From NCBI RefSeq assembly GCF_900115595.1, contig NZ_FOXA01000001.1, forward strand, positions 372,001 to 436,000: a DNA stretch of 64,000 nt, written 5' to 3'. The position numbers were made by a program, and so were the translations under genes. This stretch comes from Tranquillimonas alkanivorans (GTDB lineage Bacteria; Pseudomonadota; Alphaproteobacteria; Rhodobacterales; Rhodobacteraceae). The notes beneath the pieces are model-generated. The model was not told the DNA's origin. It saw only the letters and a program-made list of their open reading frames with translations, and made no database searches. Shown here piece by piece: positions 1 through 9,148 of this stretch (its first letter is position 1; each line of letters begins with the position of its first letter).

Positions 1-75
1 CAGGACCCATTTCTTGGTGCGGGCCGTGCCCGAGGACATGGCCGTTCTCGAGGGCTTGTAGATACGCGCGGGCAT
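1..75 (-). CDS. NDUFS4-like complex I accessory subunit (N-terminal part)
   Basis: Only the first 25 codons are inside the window. They read MPARIYKPSRTAMSSGTART and continue KKWVL, which matches the conserved N-terminus of the alphaproteobacterial ETC complex I subunit related to NDUFS4. That protein is an accessory subunit of NADH:ubiquinone oxidoreductase. The ATG is at 75 on the minus strand and the gene runs off the left edge. It is divergent from uvrB, with about 270 bp between them. The call rests on the N-terminal signature alone. Confidence 0.7.
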   Translation of the reverse strand, partial: MPARIYKPSRTAMSSGTARTKKWVL

Positions 76-348
76 CGCTCGGTCCTCCGGAATACGTCCC
101 CGGCTGTATCGGGAATTTCCGCCCCCGACGCAAGGGGATCGGACCGAAGAACCCGCCGACCGGCCGGTGAGCGGTCGGGGTTGGGTGCTGACCGGGCGGC
201 GAGCCTTCGACACCCCGAGGCGTAGCCAACGCGCGCGATCCGGTCAATCATTTTTATACCTAAGGTTGTGCATCGCCCTACACACGCCGCGCCGCCTTGT
301 CCCGGCCGCGCACATGTCCATGTTAGGGGCACCTTCCGGAGACGATGG

Positions 349-2535
349 ATGCCGCACAACACCACCGACATGCCGATGCACCGCCCCGACGTGCTGACCA
401 AGCCCAAGCTCGAGGGCGGCAAGCGCTTCGTGATGAAGACCGAATATGCCCCCGCCGGCGACCAGCCCACGGCCATCGCCGAGCTGAGCACAGGGGTGCG
501 CGACGGCGAACGCGACCAGGTGCTTCTGGGCGCGACCGGCACGGGCAAGACCTTCACCATGGCCAAGGTGATCGAGGAGACGCAGCGCCCCGCCATCATC
601 CTCGCCCCCAACAAGACGCTGGCAGCGCAGCTTTACGGCGAGTTCAAGCAGTTCTTCCCGGACAACTCGGTCGAGTACTTCGTCAGCTACTACGACTACT
701 ACCAGCCCGAAGCCTACGTCCCGCGGTCGGACACGTATATCGAGAAGGAGAGCCAGATCAACGAGCAGATCGACCGGATGCGCCACTCGGCCACCCGGGC
801 GCTTCTGGAGCGCGACGACGTGATCATCGTCGCCTCGGTCTCGTGCATCTACGGCATCGGTTCGGTCGAGACCTACAACGCCATGACGGTCGATCTGCAC
901 GTGGGCCACGAATACGAGCAGCGCCAGATCATGGCCGACCTCGTGGCGCAGCAGTATCGCCGCAACGACCAGGCGTTCCAGCGCGGCAGCTTCCGGGTGC
1001 GCGGCGACGTGCTCGAAGTCTTCCCCGCCCACCTCGAGGACCGCGCCTGGCGGTTTTCCTTCTTCGGGGACGAACTGGAAGCGATCACCGAGTTCGATCC
1101 GCTCACCGGCGAGAAGACCGGCAGCTTCGACAAGATCCGCATCTACGCGAACTCGCACTACGTCACGCCGCGCCCGACGCTCAACCAGGCGATCCAGCAG
1201 ATCAAGAAAGAGCTGCGCCAGCGGCTCGACCAGCTGGTGGCCGAGGGCAAGCTGCTGGAGGCCCAGCGGCTCGAGCAGCGCACCAACTTCGATATCGAGA
1301 TGCTTGAGGCCACGGGCGTCTGCAACGGGATCGAGAACTACTCCCGCTACCTCACCGGCCGCGCGCCGGGCGAGCCGCCCCCGACGCTGTTCGAGTTCAT
1401 CCCCGACAACGCCATCGTCTTCGCCGACGAAAGCCACGTCAGCGTGCCGCAGATCGGCGGCATGTACCGGGGCGACTACCGCCGCAAGTTCACGCTGGCC
1501 GAGCACGGCTTCCGCCTGCCCTCCTGCATGGACAACCGCCCGCTGAAGTTCGAGGAATGGGACGCCATGCGCCCGCAATCCGTCTTCGTGTCGGCCACCC
1601 CGGCGGCGTGGGAGCTTGAGCAGACCGGCGGCGTCTTCACCGAGCAGGTCATCCGCCCCACCGGCCTTCTGGACCCGCAGGTCGAGATCCGGCCGGTCGA
1701 GATGCAGGTCGACGACCTCCTCGACGAGATCCGCAAGGTTTCGGCCGCCGGCTACCGCACACTCTGCACCGTGCTCACCAAGCGCATGGCCGAGGACCTG
1801 ACGGAATACCTGCACGAACAGGGCATCCGCGTGCGCTACATGCACTCCGACATCGATACGATCGAGCGGATCGAGATCCTGCGCGACCTGCGCCTGGGCG
1901 CCTTCGACGTGCTGGTGGGTATCAACCTGCTGCGCGAAGGCCTCGACATCCCGGAATGCGGGCTGGTCGCGATCCTCGACGCCGACAAGGAGGGCTTCCT
2001 GCGCTCCGAGACCTCGCTGATCCAGACCATCGGCCGCGCCGCCCGGAACTCGGAAGGTCGCGTCATCATGTACGCCGACCGCATCACCGGCTCGATGGAG
2101 CGCGCCCTGCGCGAGACCGAGCGCCGGCGCGAGAAGCAGATCGCCTATAACGAGGAACACGGCATAACCCCCGCGACGATCAAGAAGAACGTCGAGGACG
2201 TGCTCGCCGGCCTCTACCCCGCCGATACCGACATGAGCCGGGTGACGGCCAAGATCGACAAGCCCATGGCCGGCGCGAACCTGCAAGCGGTGCTCGACGG
2301 CCTGCGCACCGACATGCGCAAGGCGGCCGAGAACCTGGAGTTCGAGGAAGCGGCCCGCCTGCGCGACGAGATCAAGCGCCTCGAAGCCGTAGACCTCGCC
2401 GTCCACGACGACCCGCTCGCCCGCCAGCAGGCGGTCGAGAAGGCCTCCGAAGCAGCCGTGGCGGCCTCGGGCCGGTCCACGGCGGGGCGGCCGGGGCAGC
2501 GCGGGGGAAATGTTAAGAGGCGGAAGAAGGGGTGA
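349..2535 (+). CDS. uvrB: UvrABC excinuclease subunit B
   Basis: UvrB is the damage-verifying helicase-like subunit of nucleotide excision repair. It is loaded by UvrA and recruits UvrC. The 728-residue product has Walker A GATGTGKT at about residues 61-68, the [12 protein letters not shown] beta-hairpin region, helicase motifs ending in QTIGRAARN, and a C-terminal UVR motif ([17 protein letters not shown]) that contacts UvrC. An in-frame ATG exists at 268, but the ATG at 349 has a GGAGA 7 bases upstream and gives a family-like N-terminus, so 349 is preferred. Length and motifs are normal for the family. No LexA-type box was recognised upstream. Confidence 0.96.
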   Translation: MPHNTTDMPMHRPDVLTKPKLEGGKRFVMKTEYAPAGDQPTAIAELSTGVRDGERDQVLLGATGTGKTFTMAKVIEETQRPAIILAPNKTLAAQLYGEFKQFFPDNSVEYFVSYYDYYQPEAYVPRSDTYIEKESQINEQIDRMRHSATRALLERDDVIIVASVSCIYGIGSVETYNAMTVDLHVGHEYEQRQIMADLVAQQYRRNDQAFQRGSFRVRGDVLEVFPAHLEDRAWRFSFFGDELEAITEFDPLTGEKTGSFDKIRIYANSHYVTPRPTLNQAIQQIKKELRQRLDQLVAEGKLLEAQRLEQRTNFDIEMLEATGVCNGIENYSRYLTGRAPGEPPPTLFEFIPDNAIVFADESHVSVPQIGGMYRGDYRRKFTLAEHGFRLPSCMDNRPLKFEEWDAMRPQSVFVSATPAAWELEQTGGVFTEQVIRPTGLLDPQVEIRPVEMQVDDLLDEIRKVSAAGYRTLCTVLTKRMAEDLTEYLHEQGIRVRYMHSDIDTIERIEILRDLRLGAFDVLVGINLLREGLDIPECGLVAILDADKEGFLRSETSLIQTIGRAARNSEGRVIMYADRITGSMERALRETERRREKQIAYNEEHGITPATIKKNVEDVLAGLYPADTDMSRVTAKIDKPMAGANLQAVLDGLRTDMRKAAENLEFEEAARLRDEIKRLEAVDLAVHDDPLARQQAVEKASEAAVAASGRSTAGRPGQRGGNVKRRKKG

Positions 2536-2696
2536 CGTGACGGGCCCTGAACACTTGCCGGCTTACCCCTGGAATTGCCCCTGCGACGCTCGGCAACGCC
2601 CCTCGCGCCCGCCCTGGGGGCGGGTCGCGCGCGATGCGCGGCTGTGCCGCGCATTCCGGTGGCGGGCGCGCCGCTCCACCAGCCGCCCGCTGTCAT

Positions 2697-2763
2697 ACCC
2701 GCGAAAGCGGGTACCTCCCGACGGCTCGCACGGGCGGCATGAGATCCCCGCTTTCGCGGGGAT
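2697..2763. repeat. Pair of short palindromic repeats
   Basis: Two perfect hairpins lie in the uvrB downstream region: ACCCGCGAAAGCGGGT at 2697-2712 and ATCCCCGCTTTCGCGGGGAT at 2744-2763. They are near-mirror copies of the same unit, with GAAA and TTTC loops and flanks resembling TCATnCCCGCGAAAGCGGG. This is the form of a widespread small bacterial interspersed palindrome. No U-tract follows, so they are not obvious intrinsic terminators. The rest of 2536-2827 shows no convincing gene. Confidence 0.6.
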
Positions 2764-2827
2764 TACAGGCCGAGGGACGGCTACGGCTCCACGCGTGAAA
2801 CCTGATCCGCGACGCCCCGGCCCCCGG

Positions 2828-2953
2828 TCATTCCACGACTTCGACCTCTTCGCCCGAGCCGACGACCTCTTCCTCGGTATCCCAGAAATACCAGCCGGCG
2901 ATCAGGATCACGATCGCGGCGAGGATGATGATGCCGATGTATCCGCGGTTCAT
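2828..2953 (-). CDS. Small single-span membrane peptide with acidic tail
   Basis: A 41-residue open frame begins MNRGYIGIIILAAIVILIAG, one predicted transmembrane segment (residues 5-23). It continues as a short acidic tail rich in Glu and Val that ends EVEVVE. The predicted topology is N-in with an acidic C-terminal tail outside. It is too short for most gene callers. Its layout is nearly the same as the peptide at 3375-3548, with another small membrane protein between the two. That recurrence is the main argument that it is real. The function is unknown. Confidence 0.5.
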   Translation of the reverse strand: MNRGYIGIIILAAIVILIAGWYFWDTEEEVVGSGEEVEVVE

Positions 2954-3047
2954 TGTGCCCCTCCGTGCGTCTCGGACTTCGCCGACTCGACGCCCGAGGG
3001 CGGAAGAAGTTCCTGATTTCCCGAAGCCTTGCCCGCCGCAACGCGGC

Positions 3048-3317
3048 TCAGTCGAACACCGCCTTGGCCACCACCAGCACGATCACCGCCCCGATCAGCG
3101 CGACCGCCAGGATCGCCAGCAGCCCTCCGGCCGCGAGTATTCCCAATCCCAGCGCCGCCAGCAGGAACGGCAGCACGACCGCCCCCGCCACGCCCAGCGC
3201 CATGTAGCGCACCCGGTGGCCCCCGGCGATCACGCTCGCGATCCAGCCGGCCAGAAGGCCCACCAGCACCAGCAGGATCAGCGCCACCGTGCCCAGCGCG
3301 TCGAGAAAACCTTCCAT
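3048..3317 (-). CDS. Small multi-span hydrophobic membrane protein
   Basis: An 89-residue, almost wholly hydrophobic protein with three predicted membrane segments. The first (ALILLVLVGLLAGWIASVIAGG) resembles the start of GlsB/YeaQ/YmgE (transglycosylase-associated) stress membrane proteins, but the match is by feel, not decisive. The start at 3317 (MEGFLDALG) is preferred over an upstream ATG at 3353 because GGAGGGA lies 5-6 bases before it. It sits between two acidic-tailed micro-peptides in the same direction, so the three may form one envelope cluster. Confidence 0.65.
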   Translation of the reverse strand: MEGFLDALGTVALILLVLVGLLAGWIASVIAGGHRVRYMALGVAGAVVLPFLLAALGLGILAAGGLLAILAVALIGAVIVLVVAKAVFD

Positions 3318-3374
3318 GCGTCCCTCCGTCGGTTCCGGCGGAGAGGCTAGCATGCCGACGCGTCGCGGCGAAAG

Positions 3375-3548
3375 CTACTCCACGACCTCGACGTCCGCGG
3401 GCTCTTCCACCACATCGACGTCGGCGGGCTCTTCCACCACCTCGGGCTCCCCGACCACGGTGTCGTCCCCGGCGGCCAGCCACCACCAGCCGAGGATTAC
3501 CACGACGACCACCGCGACGATGATGATGAGCGTATTCGACCTGTTCAT
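3375..3548 (-). CDS. Small single-span membrane peptide with repeated acidic tail
   Basis: A 57-residue frame starting MNRSNTLIIIVAVVVVVILG gives one transmembrane helix (residues 7-24) and a WWW interface patch. The acidic tail contains two copies of VVEEPADV (about residues 37-44 and 46-53) and ends EVEVVE. A good Shine-Dalgarno (GAGGGGCAAG) precedes the ATG. It shares the MNR start, the poly-Ile/Val helix and the VVE terminus with the peptide at 2828-2953, so the two are probably paralogues. The function is unknown. Confidence 0.55.
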   Translation of the reverse strand: MNRSNTLIIIVAVVVVVILGWWWLAAGDDTVVGEPEVVEEPADVDVVEEPADVEVVE

Positions 3549-3657
3549 CTCTTGCCCCTCGCTCCCGCGCCATGCACCCGGCGCCCGAACGAGCTTACAC
3601 CAGCCCGTCCGTTCTGCGCGTAACGTCGCGCGGCATCGGCAAAAAGTTGCCGCAAGG

Positions 3658-3981
3658 TCAGCCTTCGTAGACCGCCGCGACGTCGTACATCACCGGCTCG
3701 AAGCTGCGGCACAGGTCGGTGAAGCGCCGGTTGCGCCGCCGCATCTCGTCCGAGCGCAGCATCGCCAGGAAATCCTCGCGCCGTCGCCACTGCGAGTAGT
3801 TGGCGATCCGCGTCTGCGCGTCGTTCACGTGCAGCCCCGCACCCAGAAACCCCGGCTGTCGCGAGATGAAATCGTCATAGGCGCTCTTCAATTCGTCCAG
3901 CAGGTCCTGGCAGGTGCCCGGATTGACGTCGAACGTCGTGATGACCGTCTGGTGCGCGGCATCGGCGGAAATGTTGGGCAT
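3658..3981 (-). CDS. Antibiotic biosynthesis monooxygenase (ABM) family protein
   Basis: A 107-residue single-domain protein of the dimeric alpha-beta barrel ABM fold. Visible features are the opening beta strand VITTFDVNPGTCQDLLDEL, the PGFLGAGLHVNDAQTRIANYSQW core and a second strand near the C-terminus. Family members are small monooxygenases or quinol-handling proteins, often with no cofactor. The substrate cannot be read from sequence. AGGAGG upstream supports the start at 3981. It stands alone between the membrane-peptide cluster and a rightward gene. Confidence 0.7.
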   Translation of the reverse strand: MPNISADAAHQTVITTFDVNPGTCQDLLDELKSAYDDFISRQPGFLGAGLHVNDAQTRIANYSQWRRREDFLAMLRSDEMRRRNRRFTDLCRSFEPVMYDVAAVYEG

Positions 3982-4094
3982 AAGCGGTCCTCCTTCAGCG
4001 GCAGCCTAGCACGGACGTCGGCGCGGTCGCGATCGGCTTAACCGCGGATTAGGACAATCTGCCGAAAAGTCTCCGCACCTGACCGGAGAGTTTA

Positions 4095-4733
4095 ATGCGC
4101 GCCGTTCTCGTCCTCCTTCTCGCCCTCTGCCCCGCCGTCTCGTGGGCCGAGGCATGGCCGCGCCCGGCGGGCGAGATCTTCGCCGCCCTGTCCTGGGAAC
4201 GGTGGACGGACGACACCTTGCACGCCGAGTTCTACGGCGAACGGGGCTTTCCCCGAGGATGGACGCTCGGGCTGAAGTACGGCCGAACGGCGGGCGAGAC
4301 CGAGGCCCTCGCCTTCACCCGCCGCGCGCTTCCCGCTCCCAGCCCCTTCGCCGCAAGCGTCACCCTCGGCAGCGGCCTGCGGCGGCAGGATGGCATCTGG
4401 ACCGAAAGCTTCACCCGCGTCGGCGTCGCCGTCGGACGCGGGTTCGACACGCCCGCCGGCCCCGGCTGGGCCGAACTCGCCCTGCGCCGAGACTGGAACG
4501 CCCTTTCGCCGCCCGAGCACGGGGCCGACACGACCCTCGGCCTCACCCTCGACGGCGGCGCCCACGCCATCCTCCAGCTGCGCGGCCACGACGGCCCCGA
4601 CGGCACGCTCTGGACCCTCGCGCCATCCTACGTCCATCCGGTCAACACGCGGCTGAAAGTTCGCGCCGGCGCGCTCTGGCGGCCCGAAGGCGGCACCGCC
4701 GCCCTGTCGGCCGGAACCTGGCTGGAGTTCTGA
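4095..4733 (+). CDS. Secreted hypothetical protein, possible beta-rich envelope protein
   Basis: A 212-residue protein with a clear Sec signal peptide (MRAVLVLLLALCPAVSWA, cleavage near residue 18-19). The mature part alternates short hydrophobic and glycine/aromatic stretches, as in outer-membrane or periplasmic beta proteins, and ends in a phenylalanine (AGTWLEF), as outer-membrane barrel proteins often do. GGAGAG lies upstream of the ATG. No specific family is recognised. It is followed after 40 bp by a flavin-type pyridoxamine oxidase-like gene on the same strand. Confidence 0.65.
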   Translation: MRAVLVLLLALCPAVSWAEAWPRPAGEIFAALSWERWTDDTLHAEFYGERGFPRGWTLGLKYGRTAGETEALAFTRRALPAPSPFAASVTLGSGLRRQDGIWTESFTRVGVAVGRGFDTPAGPGWAELALRRDWNALSPPEHGADTTLGLTLDGGAHAILQLRGHDGPDGTLWTLAPSYVHPVNTRLKVRAGALWRPEGGTAALSAGTWLEF

Positions 4734-4773
4734 GGGATGACGCCGCTGCCCAGCCCGCCTATCCTGCACCCCG

Positions 4774-5256
4774 ATGAACACCGATCCCGTCCGCCCCGCA
4801 GACGACGACGCCCGCGCGCTGGCCCTCAAGCTGGCGAGCACGTCCCGCCACGCTGCGCTCGGCACCCTCGACGCCTCCGGCGCGCCGTCCGTCACCCGCA
4901 TCGCCTTCGCGCGTCCCCCCGACGGCGTCCCGCTGACGCTGATCTCGGACCTCTCGGGCCACACCGCCGCCCTGCGCGCCGATCCGCGCGCCTCGCTCCT
5001 GCTCGGCGAACCGGGCGAGCGGGGCGACCCGCTCACCCACCCTCGCCTGACGTTGCAGGCCACCGCCCGCTTCGTGGATCGCGACGGCCCGGATCACCCG
5101 GACCTCCGCATCACGTACCTCGCCCAGCATCCCAAGGCGCAGCTCTACGTGGATTTCGCCGACTTCCGCTTCGTCCGCTTCGACGTCGCCGCCGCTTTCC
5201 TCAACGCCGGCTTCGGCAAGGCCTACCGCCTGACGCCCGCGGATCTCGGCCTCTAA
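4774..5256 (+). CDS. Pyridoxamine 5-phosphate oxidase-like FMN/heme-binding protein (HugZ type)
   Basis: A 160-residue split-barrel protein. The pattern ALGTLDASGAPSVTRIAF, then LISDLSGHTAALRADPRASLLLGEPG and LTLQATARFVD, is typical of the HugZ/HutZ-like branch of the PNPOx family. The C-terminal YVDFADFRFVRF segment also fits. Family members bind FMN or heme and take part in heme use or flavin redox chemistry; which applies here is not determined. The stop is 4 bp inside the convergent beta-helix gene (stops overlap at 5253-5256). Confidence 0.8.
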   Translation: MNTDPVRPADDDARALALKLASTSRHAALGTLDASGAPSVTRIAFARPPDGVPLTLISDLSGHTAALRADPRASLLLGEPGERGDPLTHPRLTLQATARFVDRDGPDHPDLRITYLAQHPKAQLYVDFADFRFVRFDVAAAFLNAGFGKAYRLTPADLGL

Positions 5257-7544
5257 ACCGGCTTGTCGGCCCGGACCGTCACCTGAACGCGCCCCTTCGT
5301 CGGCACGCGCCAGCCCAGCTTGACCAGGTTGCTCCCGGCCCCGTGGTTCGGCGTGACCGAGGGCATGTCGAACACCGCCTCTCCCGCGCCATCCGTCAGC
5401 TCCCCCTCGGGAACCACCGCGCTGACGGTCCGCGACCAGCCGCCGAACGGCAGATAACCCGAGGCATCCAGCGTCCACGCCCGCGCCGCGTCCGGCTGAT
5501 CGAACTCCACCGTCGCGGGGTTCACCGTCTCCTGGTCCACGGCGTTGAAGCTGTTGCCCGCGAAGGTCACCAGCCGCGTGCGCGCGAAGTCGAGGCCGGC
5601 GATGGAATCGTCCACCCGCTCGACCCGCTCGACCGCGCCGTTCAGCGCCTTGAACGTGTTGCCGGTCACGTTCAGCCCCTGCACGAAGTGCCCCGGCCCG
5701 AACGGCTTGATCACCAGCCACGAGAACCACGGCGCCACGTCGTTGGCGGTGAAGATGTTCCCGGTCAGCGACAGCCCCCCGAACGAATACTCGTTGCCGA
5801 AGGCCGGCGCCGGGTCATGTTCGTTCGTCCACTCGAGGAACGAGTTGTCGAGGTAATTGCCCGTGATCACCGTCTTCACGTTGGTCTCGGTCAGCACGAT
5901 CCCCGCCGTGCGCGGCCCGTTGGGCACGTTGTCGCCCTGGAACCAGTGGTTGCCCACCAGCAGGTGCCCGTTGCCGAACAGCACCATGGTGGTGCCCAGC
6001 CGCTGGAACCGGCTGTCGCGGATCTTGGCGTCGTTGGCGTTCACGTTGAACCCGACCGAGTCGCGCTCGGTCGCCGGCAGCGACTGCTCCGCCGAGATGA
6101 AGTGACACCGGTCGATCTGCAGATCCTGGCACCCCCGCCCGATCGAGGTGATACCGCGGTCCTTCGGCTTGGTGACGAAGCAATCCTTCACGTGAAACGT
6201 TTCGCCCTCCGGCGCCAGCAGGATGCCCGAGGCCCGCCCGTCGAGCTGGAACTCGATGTCGGTCAGCGTGAACTTCGACAGCTTGGCGAAGCCGCTGAAA
6301 TCCAGCGCATAGCGAAAGCGCGTGAAGGTATAGCTCTGGCTCGACGCCGCGCCGTAAAGCGGCTGCGACAGGGTCACCTTGCCTGCGCCCACGTTCTTGT
6401 CTCGGACATACACCTCGCGACCCACGCCCTGCCCGGTCACCAGCGATCCGACCTCAATGTTGGCGACATTGGCCACGTCGCTCAGCACCCGCGGATTGCT
6501 CGTCGCGTAGGTGGCGGTCGATGTCACCTGCCCCACGTCCCAGCCGGCGCCGTCCTTCACGTTGAACTGCCCGTTGCGGATCACGCGGCGGATCTCGAAC
6601 GTCTCTTCCCCCGGCGCGGCGGCGGCCATGTCGATGGGACCGTCGATCTCGACGCGCCGCCCGCCCATGTCCAGGCTCTCGTGGTCCGAACTCGCCAGCA
6701 GCGCCTGGAACGCCTTGCGGAATCCTGCCACCTCGTCCCCGAATGCGTCGATATAGGTCGGCAGGTCGAAGCCGCCGCGCAGCACCAGCCGCTTGTCCGC
6801 CGGCATCGTCACCGTCCCCTGGAAGCGCACCGGCGCCTCGAGCGTCACGTGATCGGCCAGCCGGAACGTCCCCTCCGACACCAGCACCGACCGCCCGTCC
6901 GCCACCGCGTCGGCGGCCAGGAAGGCGGCGCTGTCGTCGGTCGATCCGTCGCCCTTCGCCCCGAAGTCGCGAACGTCCACCCAGTCCATCAGGTCGCGCA
7001 GGAAGGCGCTGGTGATATCCTCGATCACGATGTCGTCGATCCGCACCACGCCGCCGTTCAGCCCGGTCAGGTCCAGTCCGAAATGGCCATAGGCCGGTGC
7101 GCGCCCCCAGGCCATGTCGACGCCGGTGCGGTCCCCGACCCCCACAATGGCCGACACCTCGACGACCGTCCCGTATTCGGTCAGCGCGACCGAGGGGCCA
7201 GTCTCGACCAGCCCCTCCACGTGCCCGCCGCCCGGCGCGCCCGCCCAGCTGGCGATGCGCACCGACGGCAGGTTGCCCGACACGGCCTTCACCCGCGCCC
7301 GGATCCGCAGATAGCACCCCGGCAGGATCGGCGTTTCCCCGGTATACCTCAGCCTTTGCAGGTCCTCGGTCTTCGACACCTCCAAGGCCCCGCCGAAATC
7401 CTGGTCCGACGGCACGAAGGCCGCGTTCGCCGCCCCGTCATAGGTCGCCGTTCCGGGCGTCCCGTCCCCGCTCGACCAGACGTCCAGCCCGCCGGCGAAG
7501 GCGGGCGGCATCAGCTCCAGGCCGTCGGTGATCACCTTGTTCAT
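5253..7544 (-). CDS. Right-handed beta-helix protein (GH28/pectate-lyase-related)
   Basis: A 763-residue protein with no signal peptide. Its N-terminal part (about 1-200) looks like a jelly-roll binding domain. DVRDFGAKGDGSTDDSAAF near residue 210 is the hallmark N-terminal motif of the pectate-lyase-3/GH28-related beta-helix fold. Repeated NxF/VTGN turns fill residues 400-650. Start 7544 (MNKVITDG) is chosen over 7580 because GGGAGGGAACGAG precedes it. Such proteins occur in Rhodobacterales as polysaccharide-active or tailspike-like proteins. Catalytic residues cannot be assigned with confidence, so the exact reaction is open. Confidence 0.8.
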   Translation of the reverse strand: MNKVITDGLELMPPAFAGGLDVWSSGDGTPGTATYDGAANAAFVPSDQDFGGALEVSKTEDLQRLRYTGETPILPGCYLRIRARVKAVSGNLPSVRIASWAGAPGGGHVEGLVETGPSVALTEYGTVVEVSAIVGVGDRTGVDMAWGRAPAYGHFGLDLTGLNGGVVRIDDIVIEDITSAFLRDLMDWVDVRDFGAKGDGSTDDSAAFLAADAVADGRSVLVSEGTFRLADHVTLEAPVRFQGTVTMPADKRLVLRGGFDLPTYIDAFGDEVAGFRKAFQALLASSDHESLDMGGRRVEIDGPIDMAAAAPGEETFEIRRVIRNGQFNVKDGAGWDVGQVTSTATYATSNPRVLSDVANVANIEVGSLVTGQGVGREVYVRDKNVGAGKVTLSQPLYGAASSQSYTFTRFRYALDFSGFAKLSKFTLTDIEFQLDGRASGILLAPEGETFHVKDCFVTKPKDRGITSIGRGCQDLQIDRCHFISAEQSLPATERDSVGFNVNANDAKIRDSRFQRLGTTMVLFGNGHLLVGNHWFQGDNVPNGPRTAGIVLTETNVKTVITGNYLDNSFLEWTNEHDPAPAFGNEYSFGGLSLTGNIFTANDVAPWFSWLVIKPFGPGHFVQGLNVTGNTFKALNGAVERVERVDDSIAGLDFARTRLVTFAGNSFNAVDQETVNPATVEFDQPDAARAWTLDASGYLPFGGWSRTVSAVVPEGELTDGAGEAVFDMPSVTPNHGAGSNLVKLGWRVPTKGRVQVTVRADKPV

Positions 7545-7661
7545 CTCGTTCCCTCCCCGTCGCGGCGGCCGCGGTTTCAACGGGCGGATCGGCCGCCCGG
7601 TTCGGGAAAGGTTTTACCAAGGCGGAATGAACGCCCTCTCAAACCACCGCACGGTGCCGGA

Positions 7662-8066
7662 TCACGCGCCGACCTGCGCCGCCTGAAGGATACGTACGCC
7701 GTTGATCTGCCAGCCGTTTTTCGTCCGCACCATCTGGTAGTCGAGCGTGTGGAAGGTGCCGCTTCCGTCGCGGATCAACACTTTCTGCCACCACCGCCCG
7801 CCAACCTCGCGCAGATCCAGGAACGTCACCTCCGCCGGACGGTGCACCATCGGGTAGCCGCTGGTCACCATCGCGCCGAAGCGCTCGGGTGTACCGAACA
7901 TCGACCGGATGCCCGGCGAGGCGAAGGTGAAAGCGGTCGCGAAGTCGTCCGCCCGGAACGCCTCCATCTGGTCCGAGATCACGCCCTCGATCGCCGGGCC
8001 GTCTTGCGCCGTCGCCGCCCAGCCGGGCAGGATCAGCGAAAGACACAGCGTCAGGATACGCAGCAT
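7662..8066 (-). CDS. DUF4864-type secreted protein
   Basis: A 134-residue protein with a Sec signal (MLRILTLCLSLILPGWAATA, cleavage near 20-21). The mature domain contains QMEAFRADDFATAFTFASPGI and a C-terminal WQINGVRIL, the pattern of the alphaproteobacterial DUF4864 family (a cone-like, NTF2-like periplasmic fold). The function is unknown. The reading direction diverges from the CHAD gene that follows. An upstream GGAGG supports the start. Confidence 0.75.
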   Translation of the reverse strand: MLRILTLCLSLILPGWAATAQDGPAIEGVISDQMEAFRADDFATAFTFASPGIRSMFGTPERFGAMVTSGYPMVHRPAEVTFLDLREVGGRWWQKVLIRDGSGTFHTLDYQMVRTKNGWQINGVRILQAAQVGA

Positions 8067-8151
8067 GGGAAACCTCCTCGTCTGCCCTGCCGCGTGATAC
8101 GCACCGCGCCGCCGATCGGATCGCCCGGCGCCCGCAGGAAAGGGGGAAACC

Positions 8152-9045
8152 GTGGTCTACAGCCTCAAGGCGTCGCACCCCAAGCTCGGGGACGGCATCC
8201 GCGCCATCGCCCACGACCAGCTCGGCAAGGGGATCAAGTCGCTCGAGACGCAGGAGGACGGCGTGCACGAGGCCGTCCACGACGCCCGCAAGCGCGTGAA
8301 GAAGGTACGCGGCCTGATCCGCCTCGTCCGCCCCGCACTGCCGGTCTATTCCTCCGAAAACGCCTATCTCCGCGACGCCGCGCGGCTGGTGTCGGACTTC
8401 CGCGACGCCACCGCGATGATCGAATGCTACGACCGGCTGATGGAGGCGCAGCCCGACGGCTTCGACCGCAGCGCCGCTGCGCCGCTCCGCCGCCAGTTCA
8501 CGCTCGAACGCCAGGCCCAGGCCGATCGCCCGGACGTGCAGGACCGGCTCTCGGGCCTGCGCGACGCGCTGAAGGCCACGCGCGACGGGCTCGAAAGGTG
8601 GACGCTCGAGGCCAAGGGCTGGGACGCGATCGAGGACGGCCTGAAGCGCACCTACAAACGCGCCCGCGACGCGATGGAAGTGGCTGAAAAGAGCCGCACG
8701 CCCGTGGACATGCACGACTGGCGCAAGCGCGTGAAATACCACTGGTACCACGCCCGACTGCTCAAGAACCTCTGGCCCGAGATGACCGCCCCCCACATCG
8801 ACGCCGCCGGCCGGCTCGCCGAGCTCCTGGGCGACCACCACGACCTGGTGGAGTTCCGCGCCCGCCTGCCCGGCGCTCCCCTGCCGAAGGGGACGATCAA
8901 CGCCCTCGACAAGGCCGCCAAAGCCGAGATGGAGCGCCTTGAGTCCGACGCCTTCGCCCTCGGTGCGCGCCTGCTGGCCGAAAGGCCCAAGTGCCTCGCC
9001 AAGCGCTGGGGCGCGTGGTGGGACGGCTGGATCGACGCCGGCTGA
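8152..9045 (+). CDS. CHAD domain protein
   Basis: A 297-residue, highly charged alpha-helical protein. It has the two helical bundles of the CHAD fold, with conserved histidines and basic residues (VHEAVHDARKRVKKVRGLIRLVRP; later VDMHDWRKRVKYHWYHARLL). CHAD domains bind inorganic polyphosphate and often partner a CYTH triphosphatase domain. Here the CHAD unit is free-standing. The start is a GTG with AGGGGG six bases upstream; no better ATG exists. Polyphosphate binding is inferred from the family. Confidence 0.85.
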   Translation: MVYSLKASHPKLGDGIRAIAHDQLGKGIKSLETQEDGVHEAVHDARKRVKKVRGLIRLVRPALPVYSSENAYLRDAARLVSDFRDATAMIECYDRLMEAQPDGFDRSAAAPLRRQFTLERQAQADRPDVQDRLSGLRDALKATRDGLERWTLEAKGWDAIEDGLKRTYKRARDAMEVAEKSRTPVDMHDWRKRVKYHWYHARLLKNLWPEMTAPHIDAAGRLAELLGDHHDLVEFRARLPGAPLPKGTINALDKAAKAEMERLESDAFALGARLLAERPKCLAKRWGAWWDGWIDAG

Positions 9046-9148
9046 CCGGCCCGGACAAGGCGCCGCGCAGCGGCCTTCCGACCTCGACGGGCCTTCACCG
9101 GACGGCGCGTTCGGCGTAGAACAACGAAAAAGCACGAGGCATTCGAGC

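Noticed and set aside
244-2406. A 720-codon open frame antisense to uvrB
   Set aside because: It is the mirror frame of a strongly coding GC-rich gene, has no ribosome site, and contains no recognisable domain.
4737-8687. A 1316-codon rightward open frame
   Set aside because: It crosses several real genes on both strands and is Arg/Pro/His-rich shadow sequence caused by high third-position GC.
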